64,000 nt of DNA from Ezakiella peruensis (GTDB taxonomy: Bacteria > Bacillota > Clostridia > Tissierellales > Peptoniphilaceae), in the NCBI RefSeq assembly GCF_900215725.1, contig NZ_LT962469.1, positions 44,025 through 108,024 of the forward strand. The letters are read 5' to 3'. The first letter of the stretch is position 1, and each line of letters opens with the position of its first letter. Below, piece after piece: positions 23,897 to 31,886 of the stretch. Made by a program: the position numbers and the translations under genes. The notes beneath the pieces were generated by a model. It was not told the DNA's origin, ran no database searches, and was given only the letters and a program-made list of their open reading frames with translations.

Positions 23897-25426
23897 ATGG
23901 ACAGGGTAATCGTACTAGACTTTAAGGGCCAATATTGCCAACTAATAGCAAGACGGGTCCGTGATCTAAACATATACAGTGAAATTATGCCGGGCGATTC
24001 CACCATGGAAGAAATTCTGGCAAAAAAACCGTCCGCAATTATACTTACTGGCGGCCCAGACTCCGTCTACGCTGAAAATGCTATGACTATTGACAAAGCG
24101 ATCTTTGACGCGGGGATTCCAATCCTTGGCATCTGCTACGGGGCTCAGCTCATGGCCCATGTACTGGGCGGCAAGGTCGAGCACGCTGACAAGGACAAGA
24201 GCGAATACGGCCACGCCGACGCGACTTTCACGGGCGATGACCTATTCAAAGGCCTAAATAAGGGCACAGTTTGGATGAGCCACACAGATTATATTTCTGA
24301 CCTTCCAGAGGGCTTTGAAGTAATCGCAACCACACCACAATGCAAGACTGCTGCCATTGCAAACAAAAATAAAAAACTTTACGGAACCCAATTCCACCCA
24401 GAGGTCAACAACACCGAACACCAAAAGGAAATTTTTGAGAACTTCCTCTTTGAAATCGCAAAACTCAAGGCGGATTGGAACAGCGACAATATTATAGACC
24501 GTGAAATAGAAAAGATCCGCGCCAAAGTTGGACCAAATGGACGTGCCATCCTTGGCCTATCAGGCGGCGTTGACTCATCAGTAGCCGCAGCCATCATGGA
24601 ACGCGCCATCGGCGACAGGTGCACATGCATCTTCGTTGACCACGGATTTTTGAGGATGAACGAAGCCGAAGAAGTCGAAAAAGTCTTTACAGAAAACTTC
24701 AAGGTAAAATTTGTAAAAGTAGACGCCAGAAAACGCTTCCTCGACAAACTAAAAGGCGTTACAGAACCTGAAAAGAAACGCAAAATCATTGGCGAAGAAT
24801 TTATCAGGGTCTTTGAAGACGCCAAGAAAAACGAAGGCGATGCAAAATTCCTAGTCCAAGGGACCATTTATCCTGACGTTGTGGAATCGGGCAGCAAAAA
24901 AGAAGACGTCATCAAGTCCCACCACAATGTTGGTGGCCTACCCGAAGACGTGGATTTTGAAATCATCGAGCCACTTAGAGATCTGTTCAAAGACGAAGTC
25001 AGAGAAATCGGCTACAAACTTGGCCTGCCCAAGCACATGGTCGACCGTCACCCCTTCCCAGGACCGGGCCTCGCCATCAGGATCATCGGCGAAATCACCG
25101 AAGAACGCCTGGATATTTTAAGAAGAGTCGACAATATCTATATCACCATGCTCCGCGAACAAGGCCTCTACGAAAAAATTTGGCAAGCCTTTGCAGTCCT
25201 GCCAGATATTAAAACTGTCGGAGTCCAAGGAGATAAAAGGACTTATTCCTACATGGTCGCTCTCAGAGCCGTAAACTCAGTCGACGCTATGACCGCCGAA
25301 AGCTATAACTTCTCCTATGAATTCTTGCAAGAAGCTCAAAGAAGAATTATAAACGGCGTGCCGGAGGTAAATAGGGTTGTGTATGATATAACCTCGAAAC
25401 CGCCGGGAACCATAGAATGGGAATAA
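23897..25426 (+). CDS. guaA: GMP synthase (glutamine-hydrolysing)
   Basis: 509 residues. The class I glutamine amidotransferase domain has nucleophile Cys80 (GICYGAQ) and the His/Glu pair in FHPEVN. The ATP pyrophosphatase P-loop SGGVDSS is near residue 220, and the dimerisation domain ends PPGTIEWE. It converts XMP to GMP. AAAGGAGG precedes the ATG. Its 3' end (AGAATGGGAATAAT, 25414-25427) is a known integration hot spot, and an integrated element follows directly. Confidence 0.96.
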   Translation: MDRVIVLDFKGQYCQLIARRVRDLNIYSEIMPGDSTMEEILAKKPSAIILTGGPDSVYAENAMTIDKAIFDAGIPILGICYGAQLMAHVLGGKVEHADKDKSEYGHADATFTGDDLFKGLNKGTVWMSHTDYISDLPEGFEVIATTPQCKTAAIANKNKKLYGTQFHPEVNNTEHQKEIFENFLFEIAKLKADWNSDNIIDREIEKIRAKVGPNGRAILGLSGGVDSSVAAAIMERAIGDRCTCIFVDHGFLRMNEAEEVEKVFTENFKVKFVKVDARKRFLDKLKGVTEPEKKRKIIGEEFIRVFEDAKKNEGDAKFLVQGTIYPDVVESGSKKEDVIKSHHNVGGLPEDVDFEIIEPLRDLFKDEVREIGYKLGLPKHMVDRHPFPGPGLAIRIIGEITEERLDILRRVDNIYITMLREQGLYEKIWQAFAVLPDIKTVGVQGDKRTYSYMVALRAVNSVDAMTAESYNFSYEFLQEAQRRIINGVPEVNRVVYDITSKPPGTIEWE

Positions 25427-25427
25427 T
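25414..25427 (+). other. Candidate attL at the guaA 3' end
   Basis: AGAATGGGAATAAT is matched in 13 of 14 positions by AGAATGGGAGTAAT at 35832-35845. The guaA 3' end is an established target of tyrosine-integrase elements. The interval of 10.4 kb contains xis, int and the defence cargo. Confidence 0.5.
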
Positions 25428-25495
25428 CGCAAAAAACTAAAAAACCTTGTAAATTCAACGGTTACAGAAGATTAAAAACTGTAACTGGGATTAAA

Positions 25496-25573
25496 ATGGG
25501 AACATTTGTAAAAAAGAATAAATTGAATAATAGTTCCAAGTGGTTTACATTTTGGCAAAAAATAAGATCATAG
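25496..25573 (+). CDS. 25-residue small ORF, paralogue of 26812-26889
   Basis: It begins MGTFVKKNKLNNSSK and ends FWQKIRS. A second copy in the same element keeps NNSSK, FTF and QKIR, with many differences at third codon positions, which suggests past selection on the peptide. There is no obvious ribosome site. It is followed by a terminator-like hairpin (25565-25597). It could be a remnant of a longer protein duplicated with the element ends. Confidence 0.35.
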   Translation: MGTFVKKNKLNNSSKWFTFWQKIRS

Positions 25574-25750
25574 CATAAGTGTTGTGGTCTTTTTTATTTG
25601 ATGGGTTAAACACTTAAAAACGACAATAAAATGTCGGTTTTAGTGTCGGTTTGAATAAGATTTATCAAAGAGAAAATAAGCAATTCACAAGAATGTTCAG
25701 GCACTGTTTTAGTTAATAGAGAAGTGGGAATTTTATATAGTGTATAGGGC

Positions 25751-25781
25751 TTGACCTGTCCGTTGGGGACCGTGTTATCCT
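25751..25781 (+). promoter_or_regulatory. MerR-type promoter
   Basis: TTGACC (25751-25756) and TATCCT (25776-25781) are separated by 19 bp, the overlong spacer typical of MerR-controlled promoters. GTCC/GGAC inverted repeats lie in the spacer. Confidence 0.65.
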
Positions 25782-25804
25782 TTAATTAGAGGAGGTAGAT
25801 AACC

Positions 25805-26656
25805 ATGTTAAGAAGTGAAATTCAAAAAGAAACGGGTCTAACTAGGAAGGCAATAGAATATTATGAGGATAAAGGACTTATCCATCCCCAGAAATATGAG
25901 AATGGTTATAGGGACTATAGTGAGAAAGATTTAGAAATTCTGACAAAAGTATCTGTATTTAGAAAGTTGGGAATGAGCATTTCAGAGATTAATCAGTGTA
26001 TATCATCAGGTGGGGATACACTGTCTTCTGTTTTAAGAAAAAAGCAGCATCAATTGGAGGTTGATGAGAAAAGAAAAGCAATACTAGAAATGGTTGTTAA
26101 AGGTGAAAGTAATCAACTTATCAAAGATAAAATTTCATTACTTGAGGCGGAAGAAACTATCTATGAAAAACTAGAGAATGCTTTTCCAGGATATTTTGGA
26201 CAAATGTTATTTGCTGCTTATCAACCATTTCTAAATGAACCATTAGAAAATGATGGTAAGAATTCTTTTTACAAATATATAGATTATCTTGATAGGCTTC
26301 CTTCGTTTGAATTAACTGAAGAAGAGAAAAAATATATTGAGAAGATTAGCTCACCCTTTGATTTGAAAACCTTAAAGGATTTAAATCAGGCTAAACTCGA
26401 TGCTGTTGAGAATCCAGAAAAATGGATGAAAGATAATGAAGATGCAATTTCTTCGTATGAAACCTATAAAAATAGTGAAGAGTATCAAAATAGCTTGATG
26501 AAACAAATCCAGGAAAAGCTTAAAAACTTTATGAAAGAAAATCAATATTATGAAATAGCAATTCCACTTATTAGAAAATTTAGCAAGAGCTATGATGATT
26601 ACTATAAGAAGTTGCTAAAGGTAAATGAACAGTATCTAAATAATAAATATCAATAA
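25805..26656 (+). CDS. MerR-family transcriptional regulator with large effector domain
   Basis: 283 residues. The winged helix (EIQKETGLTRKAIEYYEDKG then GYRDYSEKDLEIL) and the coiled dimerisation helix occupy about residues 1-115. The remaining 170 residues are helical (YFGQMLFAAYQPF ... KLLKVNEQYL), likely a ligand-sensing region; the ligand is unknown. It lies between guaA and the XRE gene with its own promoter, apparently self-regulated. No efflux or enzyme gene follows, so the target may be itself or the element. Confidence 0.8.
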   Translation: MLRSEIQKETGLTRKAIEYYEDKGLIHPQKYENGYRDYSEKDLEILTKVSVFRKLGMSISEINQCISSGGDTLSSVLRKKQHQLEVDEKRKAILEMVVKGESNQLIKDKISLLEAEETIYEKLENAFPGYFGQMLFAAYQPFLNEPLENDGKNSFYKYIDYLDRLPSFELTEEEKKYIEKISSPFDLKTLKDLNQAKLDAVENPEKWMKDNEDAISSYETYKNSEEYQNSLMKQIQEKLKNFMKENQYYEIAIPLIRKFSKSYDDYYKKLLKVNEQYLNNKYQ

Positions 26657-26664
26657 TCATATGT

Positions 26665-26704
26665 AAGCACTTACTTATACTAAATACTAAGTAGGTGCTT
26701 TTTC
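26665..26704 (+). terminator. Terminator of the MerR gene
   Basis: AAGCACTTACTTA / TAAGTAGGTGCTT with a T run. Confidence 0.8.
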
Positions 26705-26797
26705 CATACCCAAATGTAAAGAGTTTCAGGGTTAAGAGAATAGTTTAATTGTATCAAAAACGGTTGGAAACTAGACATGTATTTAGGATTTGAGATA

Positions 26798-26810
26798 GGG
26801 ACGGGACTAA
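26798..26810 (+). other. 13-bp direct repeat, left copy (alternative att site)
   Basis: GGGACGGGACTAA is identical at 35718-35730. The two copies bracket the XRE-xis-int-mob-VirE-R-M-PARIS block, excluding the MerR gene. Confidence 0.5.
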
Positions 26811-26811
26811 G

Positions 26812-26889
26812 ATGAGAAAATTTATAAAGAAGAGTAAACCGAATAATAGTTCTAAGTACTTTACATTTGGACAAAAAATTAGACCGTAG
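26812..26889 (+). CDS. 25-residue small ORF, paralogue of 25496-25573
   Basis: It begins MRKFIKKSKPNNSSK and ends FGQKIRP, starting two bases after the 13-bp direct repeat. Its end overlaps a terminator-like hairpin (AGACCG(T)AGCTT/AAGCTGCGGTCTT, 26881-26907). See its twin for the comparison. Confidence 0.35.
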   Translation: MRKFIKKSKPNNSSKYFTFGQKIRP

Positions 26890-26921
26890 CTTCAAGCTGC
26901 GGTCTTTATGCGTACATATTT

Positions 26922-27353
26922 TTATTTTAAAAATCTTGATTTTTTAGGGTAAGATAATTTCCAATCTTCAAATTCTTCGTCACTTATCTCATCGTTGTAA
27001 TGCTTTTTTCTCATCTCATTCCATTCTATAAGAAAATTATTGAAGTCTACATCATTTGATAAGAGCCCTGTAATTTCTCCGTTGTCTGCTAAGGGTCTAA
27101 ACTTCATGTCTTTTTCATAATCAAAAATTATATGCATTATTTCAAAAATAGAATTAGGTTCATGATTAATTAATGCTGATATATCACAATCAAGTGCTTC
27201 AGATATTTTTTGTAATTGTTCTTTACTTGGAGATCTATTTCCAAGTTCATAATTTCTTATGGCAGCATCTGTCAAACCAGACTTAATAGCGAGTTCTTTT
27301 TGAGTTAAGTTTCGCATAAGTCTTAACTTTTTTAATTTTTCTCCAGAAATCAA
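26922..27353 (-). CDS. XRE-family repressor of the integrated element
   Basis: 143 residues. The helix-turn-helix occupies residues 5-60 (LKKLRLMRNLTQKELAIKSG then AAIRNYELGNRSPS). The C-terminal 80 residues are acidic and unassigned. It starts at TTG 27353, with AAGGAGG 8 nt upstream. It diverges from xis/int, and the shared intergenic region holds repeated GAAC/GTTC half-sites, so it probably represses integration and excision genes. Confidence 0.8.
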   Translation of the reverse strand: MISGEKLKKLRLMRNLTQKELAIKSGLTDAAIRNYELGNRSPSKEQLQKISEALDCDISALINHEPNSIFEIMHIIFDYEKDMKFRPLADNGEITGLLSNDVDFNNFLIEWNEMRKKHYNDEISDEEFEDWKLSYPKKSRFLK

Positions 27354-27483
27354 ACTTACTCCTCCTTATTTCACAATAACTATAAATATTTTATCACAAA
27401 ACGAACAAAAGCTCAACAAAACTGTTCTGTTACAAATATCTGCAAACAACTGAATATTTTAGAAAAAAATAAATAGAAAAAAC

Positions 27484-27539
27484 TTGACAGAACAAATATG
27501 AACTGTTATTATATATACATACCGTTCGATATTGAACGG
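27484..27539 (+). promoter_or_regulatory. xis/int promoter and repressor operators
   Basis: TTGACA (27484-27489) and TATTAT (27507-27512) with 17-bp spacing. A perfect palindrome CCGTTC/GAACGG (27522-27539) sits just downstream of the -10 box, and GAAC/GTTC half-sites overlap the -35 box and spacer. Confidence 0.7.
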
Positions 27540-27614
27540 AAATTGTAAGACATATAAATTAATGCTCACTCTTTTGAGGATGTAGAACCTTACAAACTAT
27601 AAAAGGAGGACATT

Positions 27615-27809
27615 ATGAAAGGTATTTTTATGAATGCAAAAGATGTACAAGAATTTCTTGATGTAAGTAGGACAACAGCATATCAGATAATAAACGATAT
27701 GAATCAAGATCTACTTAAATTAGGCTATCGTGTGCAAAGAGGAAAGGTAAATAGAGAATACTTTATGGAAAAGTATTGCTATAAACCAACAAATGCAAAG
27801 GAGGTTTAA
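27615..27809 (+). CDS. Small helix-turn-helix protein, probable excisionase
   Basis: 64 residues. MNAKDVQEFLDVSRTTAYQI is a MerR/excisionase-type helix-turn-helix, followed by a basic wing (YRVQRGKVNREYF). AAAGGAGG precedes ATG 27615. The integrase starts one base after its stop codon, the standard xis-int order. Confidence 0.75.
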   Translation: MKGIFMNAKDVQEFLDVSRTTAYQIINDMNQDLLKLGYRVQRGKVNREYFMEKYCYKPTNAKEV

Positions 27810-27810
27810 A

Positions 27811-28935
27811 ATGCCAGCATACAGAGATGAAAGTGGAAATAAAACTTGGTATTGCAGGTTTTATTATACCAACTGGAAAGGAGAAAAATTAACTAAGAAA
27901 AAACGTGGATTTTCAACGAAAAAAGAAGCATTAAAATGGGAACAAGAATTTTTAAATCAACATTCGGAATCAATTGAGATGAGCTTTAGGGAGTTTTTTG
28001 AACTTTACAAGAGGGATATAAAACCAAGAATAAGAGAAAATACTTGGAGAACAAAAGAAGCAATTGTAAATCAAAAAATACTTCCCTATATTGGTGATTT
28101 AATGCTTAATGATATTAATAATGTAACCATCATTCAATGGCAAAATGAGCTTATGAAGATTAAGGATAAGAATGGGAAGAACTACTCTCCTACTTATTTG
28201 AGAACTATTCATGCCCAGTTATCTAGCATCTTAAATCACGCTTGCAGGTACTACAATTTAAAAACTAATGTTGCTCGTGATGTTGGTTCTATGGGAGAAA
28301 AAGAAGCTGATGAAATGCTATTTTGGACTCAAGATGAATATGAAAGATTTATAGAAGCTATAAAAGATAAACCTGAATCATTCTATGCTTTTGAACTTTT
28401 ATATTGGTGTGGTCTTAGAATGGGAGAATTATTAGCCTTAACAAAAGAAAAATTTGATTTTGAAAGGCATACATTAAAAATTGATGAATCTTTACAAAGG
28501 ATTGATGGGGAAAATGTAATAACTGCTCCTAAGACTAAAAAGAGTATAAGGACAATAGTTATGCCTGAATTTTTAACGGATGAGATTAAAGAGTATGTAG
28601 ATAGTTTTTATAAGTTAAAAGCAAAAGATTTAATATTCAATTTCTCTAAGAGCTACCTACACCATGAAATGGATAGGGGATCTAAGAAATCTCAAGTAAA
28701 GAGAATTAGAATACATGATTTAAGACATTCTCATGTTTCGCTCTTAATTGAACTAGGATTTTCTGCAACGGCAATAGCTGATAGGGTTGGACATGAATCG
28801 ATTGACATCACCTATAGGTATGCTCATCTTTTCCCTAGTAAGCAAAAAGAAATGGCTCTGTCTTTAACACAAGTAAGAAATAACAAGGCAAATGATTGGA
28901 AAGATTTATTAGAAGAGGACGATCAAGATGTTTAG
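27811..28935 (+). CDS. int: Tyrosine-family integrase
   Basis: 374 residues. The N-terminal arm-binding domain (DESGNKTWYCRFYY then KKRGFSTKKEA) precedes a SAM-like core-binding domain (about 55-155) and the catalytic domain. Catalytic residues are all present: R203 (GLRMGE), H302 and R305 (HDLRHSH), H328 (GHES) and nucleophile Y337 (YRYAH). AAAGGAGG supports ATG 27811. It resembles Tn916/phage-type integrases of Gram-positive elements. It should be active. Confidence 0.92.
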   Translation: MPAYRDESGNKTWYCRFYYTNWKGEKLTKKKRGFSTKKEALKWEQEFLNQHSESIEMSFREFFELYKRDIKPRIRENTWRTKEAIVNQKILPYIGDLMLNDINNVTIIQWQNELMKIKDKNGKNYSPTYLRTIHAQLSSILNHACRYYNLKTNVARDVGSMGEKEADEMLFWTQDEYERFIEAIKDKPESFYAFELLYWCGLRMGELLALTKEKFDFERHTLKIDESLQRIDGENVITAPKTKKSIRTIVMPEFLTDEIKEYVDSFYKLKAKDLIFNFSKSYLHHEMDRGSKKSQVKRIRIHDLRHSHVSLLIELGFSATAIADRVGHESIDITYRYAHLFPSKQKEMALSLTQVRNNKANDWKDLLEEDDQDV

Positions 28936-29290
28936 AAGATATTCATTAGATGACATTTCACAAAAAACTAGAAATAAAGAGAAAAATAGAAAAAGAAATC
29001 GCATTTTAAATTTCAGAGTATCTGAAGAAGAATATGATTTAATAAACAAAAAGATTGAAATAAGCGGACTTAAAAAACAAGATTATTTTCTACAAATGTT
29101 ATTAAATCACGAAGTTAAGTTAGTAAGTGATTATAGACTTTCTGATAATATAGCCAAGGAAATATTTCAACTAGCAAAAATTATTAAGAAGTTTGGTAAA
29201 CTCAATGACGATGAAGCTGATATTTTAATCTATATTTTAGAAATATATGAAGAAATCAAAAAAGAAAAAAGCCCTTACTACAAAGAGTAA
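28928..29290 (+). CDS. MobC-like ribbon-helix-helix protein
   Basis: 120 residues. The basic N-terminus (NKEKNRKRNRILNFRVSEEE) fits a ribbon-helix-helix DNA-binding fold, and the C-terminal helices resemble plasmid mobilisation accessory proteins. It overlaps the int stop by 8 nt. It may be a relaxosome component or a local regulator. Confidence 0.55.
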   Translation: MFRRYSLDDISQKTRNKEKNRKRNRILNFRVSEEEYDLINKKIEISGLKKQDYFLQMLLNHEVKLVSDYRLSDNIAKEIFQLAKIIKKFGKLNDDEADILIYILEIYEEIKKEKSPYYKE

Positions 29291-29298
29291 AGGCATAC

Positions 29299-29346
29299 AC
29301 TCCTGTGAGAAGTGTTCTCTAGACAAGTTCATTTTACCACAGGAGT
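29299..29346. other. Inverted repeat with nested hairpin between MobC-like and VirE genes
   Basis: ACTCCTGTG (29299-29307) and CACAGGAGT (29338-29346) enclose a small GAGAA/TTCTC hairpin (29307-29319). The position suggests an attenuator or a replication or transfer site. The long stem would also mask an AGGAG sequence. Confidence 0.45.
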
Positions 29347-29373
29347 CTTATTTATACCAGACAGGAGGATAAA

Positions 29374-29445
29374 ATGGAAAACACATATAAAACAATAAAG
29401 AAATTAGATGATTGTAAAAGGAGTGAGCATTATGACAGATTTTAA
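29374..29445 (+). CDS. Short leader ORF overlapping the VirE-type gene
   Basis: 23 codons (MENTYKTIKKLDDCKRSEHY then DRF) behind a strong CAGGAGG. It overlaps the next start codon (29432) by 14 nt and runs through that gene's ribosome site, an arrangement that would couple the two. It may be regulatory rather than a functional peptide. Confidence 0.4.
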   Translation: MENTYKTIKKLDDCKRSEHYDRF

Positions 29446-30883
29446 ATTAAAATTCCCAGAAATAGATCAGACTTACGCCTTTTTAGACTTACAAACTACA
29501 GATAAGGGGACGGTTAGACAAATTACTGGGAATATTGTAACAGCTATTTTAAATCCCAAATATTGCCAAAATAAAAAAATCATTGATGGGCAAATATTCT
29601 TTGATAAATTTACCAATGAAATAAAATTCCAGGGGAAAATTATTGGAGAAAGAAATATAAAGGAAAATCAAATACGACTTTGGGATGATTCTTTAAATAA
29701 TAGACTAGGCTTAGAGATAGAAAAACATTTTGGAATTAATTATAACGCCAATAAAATGTGGGAGGCTATTCGTTTTGTAGCTCATCAATATGAAGTGAGT
29801 CCACCAAAGCAATATCTTCAAAATTTAAAATGGAATGGAGATAAAAATGCCATTAGAAAACTTTTACCAAGGTATTTGGGAGCAGATGATACAGAGCTAA
29901 ATAATTGGATAATGGAACATATGATATTGGGTATGATAAGAAGAATTTTTAATCCAGGTTCTAAGTTTGATGAGATGATTGTTTTAGTTGGGGGACAAGG
30001 TATAGGCAAATCGACTTTTGCAAGATACTTGTCCATAACAGATGATTGGTTTTGCACAATAGAAAACATTCAAGGTAAGGATGCTATTATGAATCTTATG
30101 GGTAAAACTGTCGTTGAAATTGAAGAATTTGTTGCCTTAAGAAACGCAAAATCGGCTAATGAAGCTAAATCTTTTTTATCAAAATTAAGTGATAGGATAA
30201 GAATACCCTACGAAAAATATGCCACTGATGTGCCTAGAACTTGTATCTTCATAGGGACACTAAATGAAAGAACTTTTCTTAATGACCATACTGGAGAAAG
30301 AAGATATTTGCCTGTTGAATGTAACCCGAATCAAAGAATAAGGACTATATATCCAGATAAAAATAACAATGAAAAACTTTCAGTCAAAGAATATATGTCA
30401 CGTATAAGAGAAGATTTTAATCAGGCTCTAGCCTTGGGATATGAAATCTTTAAAAACAAGACTCACGCATGGACTATACCAAAAAATCTTTTAAAAGACT
30501 TGCATAAGGAGCAAGAAAAGTTCAAATATCTTAATCCAGACGTTGAAGACATTAGGTATTTCTTAGAAGAATATAAACCGAAAAGTGCAGATCCAAATAT
30601 AACTTGTTTCAAAGAACTAACCATGCAAGGCTACCAAATAAAATCAAAGTCTTTTTCAGAGATTATGGATAATTATTTCCAAGACTGGATTCCAGTTAGG
30701 TCGTCAAAGACCCAGAGAATATCACCAAGTGGAGTCTCAATTCCAGTAAAACTATATTATGAAAAGAAAACAGAAAACGAAACTGACTTTATAGAAGTTG
30801 ACAAGAATTTATTGCCAGAAGAATGGCAAAAAGAAAATCAATTAGAAATAGATACTGCAAATCAAGTAAAGATACAAATGTAA
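29432..30883 (+). CDS. VirE-domain (D5-like) helicase/primase-associated ATPase
   Basis: 483 residues. Walker A GGQGIGKSTF is near residue 188 and Walker B VEIEEF near 228; IFIGTLNERTFLNDHTGERR follows, the sensor and arginine-finger region of VirE proteins. These ATPases serve replication of plasmids and integrative elements. I start at ATG 29432 because AAAGGAG lies directly before it and within any longer reading frame. Together with the mob genes it implies the element can replicate after excision. Confidence 0.82.
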   Translation: MTDFKLKFPEIDQTYAFLDLQTTDKGTVRQITGNIVTAILNPKYCQNKKIIDGQIFFDKFTNEIKFQGKIIGERNIKENQIRLWDDSLNNRLGLEIEKHFGINYNANKMWEAIRFVAHQYEVSPPKQYLQNLKWNGDKNAIRKLLPRYLGADDTELNNWIMEHMILGMIRRIFNPGSKFDEMIVLVGGQGIGKSTFARYLSITDDWFCTIENIQGKDAIMNLMGKTVVEIEEFVALRNAKSANEAKSFLSKLSDRIRIPYEKYATDVPRTCIFIGTLNERTFLNDHTGERRYLPVECNPNQRIRTIYPDKNNNEKLSVKEYMSRIREDFNQALALGYEIFKNKTHAWTIPKNLLKDLHKEQEKFKYLNPDVEDIRYFLEEYKPKSADPNITCFKELTMQGYQIKSKSFSEIMDNYFQDWIPVRSSKTQRISPSGVSIPVKLYYEKKTENETDFIEVDKNLLPEEWQKENQLEIDTANQVKIQM

Positions 30884-31089
30884 CTTTGTAACCTGTAACC
30901 CATCGTTATAAATCTTCTTAAATTAGGATTACATAAATTAATGGCTTGATAATAAGGGGTTGTCAAAGACTCTTAAAACAAGCTCGCCTAATTTTGGAAG
31001 TTTTTATTTTATAAGTTACAGTTACACTTATTAATTCCTATTTGTAAAATTATGGAAAATCAAATTAAAGACTTGTTAGTAATAGCAAG

Positions 31090-31190
31090 CACAGTAAGTG
31101 AGTACCCACTTACGAAAAAATCGAAAAATCAATAGCTTATAAGGCTATCTAATTTTATGATTTTTACCTTGTTAGGGAGAACCCTAAGAC
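31090..31190 (+). other. Candidate oriT
   Basis: GTAAGTG (31094-31100) and CACTTAC (31107-31113) form a perfect inverted repeat. TTAGGG/CCCTAA (31172-31177 and 31182-31187) forms a second. Both lie directly upstream of mobC, the usual place of oriT. The 336-bp gap 30884-31219 has no gene. Confidence 0.45.
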
Positions 31191-31219
31191 CCCAAAAGAT
31201 ATAAGCAAAGGAGAAAATT

Positions 31220-31552
31220 ATGGATAATAGAACAAGAAAAAATCAACTTAAAATATATTTAACAGACGAAGAAAAAGAAATATTTGAAAAGAAAATGAAA
31301 CTTGCAAATTGCAAAACAATGTCCCACTTTCTTAGAAAATGTGTATTAGAAAAAGAAATTTATATTGTAGACCTAGAACCATTCAGAGATCTCCAATGGC
31401 TACTTTCAAATGCAACAAATAATATAAACCAGATTGCAAAAGCAACTAATACAACAGGTGTTATTTACAAGAAAGACATTGATTATATGAGAGAAAAAAT
31501 AGAAAAAATGGGAAACGAAATATGGGATATACATTCCCTTTTATTAAACTGA
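31220..31552 (+). CDS. mobC: Mobilisation relaxosome protein MobC
   Basis: 110 residues. The ribbon-helix-helix N-terminus (KNQLKIYLTDEEKEIFEKKM) and the MobC signature (LSNATNNINQIAKATN) are clear. MobC helps the relaxase open oriT. In related elements a MobA/VirD2-type relaxase follows at once; here an XRE gene and R-M cassette follow, so the relaxase is missing and transfer would need help in trans. AAAGGAG precedes the ATG. Confidence 0.8.
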   Translation: MDNRTRKNQLKIYLTDEEKEIFEKKMKLANCKTMSHFLRKCVLEKEIYIVDLEPFRDLQWLLSNATNNINQIAKATNTTGVIYKKDIDYMREKIEKMGNEIWDIHSLLLN

Positions 31553-31664
31553 ACTAAATAGAATTACTTCCTTAAAATATCTTAGACCTGTAAGAAGTTT
31601 TTAAAATATGATATAATATAGTTGATTGAAATGCCGTTTTTAAAATTACAAGGGAGAGAAATTT

Positions 31665-31880
31665 ATGCAAAACTTTGGGAAAATTATTTTTAAAATAGAC
31701 CAGGTTTTAGAAGAAAAAAATATAAGTAAAAACAAATTAGAAAAAGAAGCAAATCTTCAAAGGACGAAACTTAATTCTTATTGTAATAACAAGGTTAAAA
31801 GAATTGACTTAGAAACTATAGCGAAGATTTGCTATGTGCTAGAATGTGATATTAACGATATAGTTGAGTATTGTAGGTGA
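31665..31880 (+). CDS. XRE-type controller protein of the R-M cassette
   Basis: 71 residues: a compact helix-turn-helix (KIDQVLEEKNISKNKLEKEA then YCNNKVKRIDLETIAKICY). Its size and position, 6 nt before the methylase, match C proteins that time restriction gene expression. AGGGAGAG precedes the ATG and a TATAAT -10 box lies at 31612-31617. Confidence 0.72.
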   Translation: MQNFGKIIFKIDQVLEEKNISKNKLEKEANLQRTKLNSYCNNKVKRIDLETIAKICYVLECDINDIVEYCR

Positions 31881-31886
31881 TTAATT

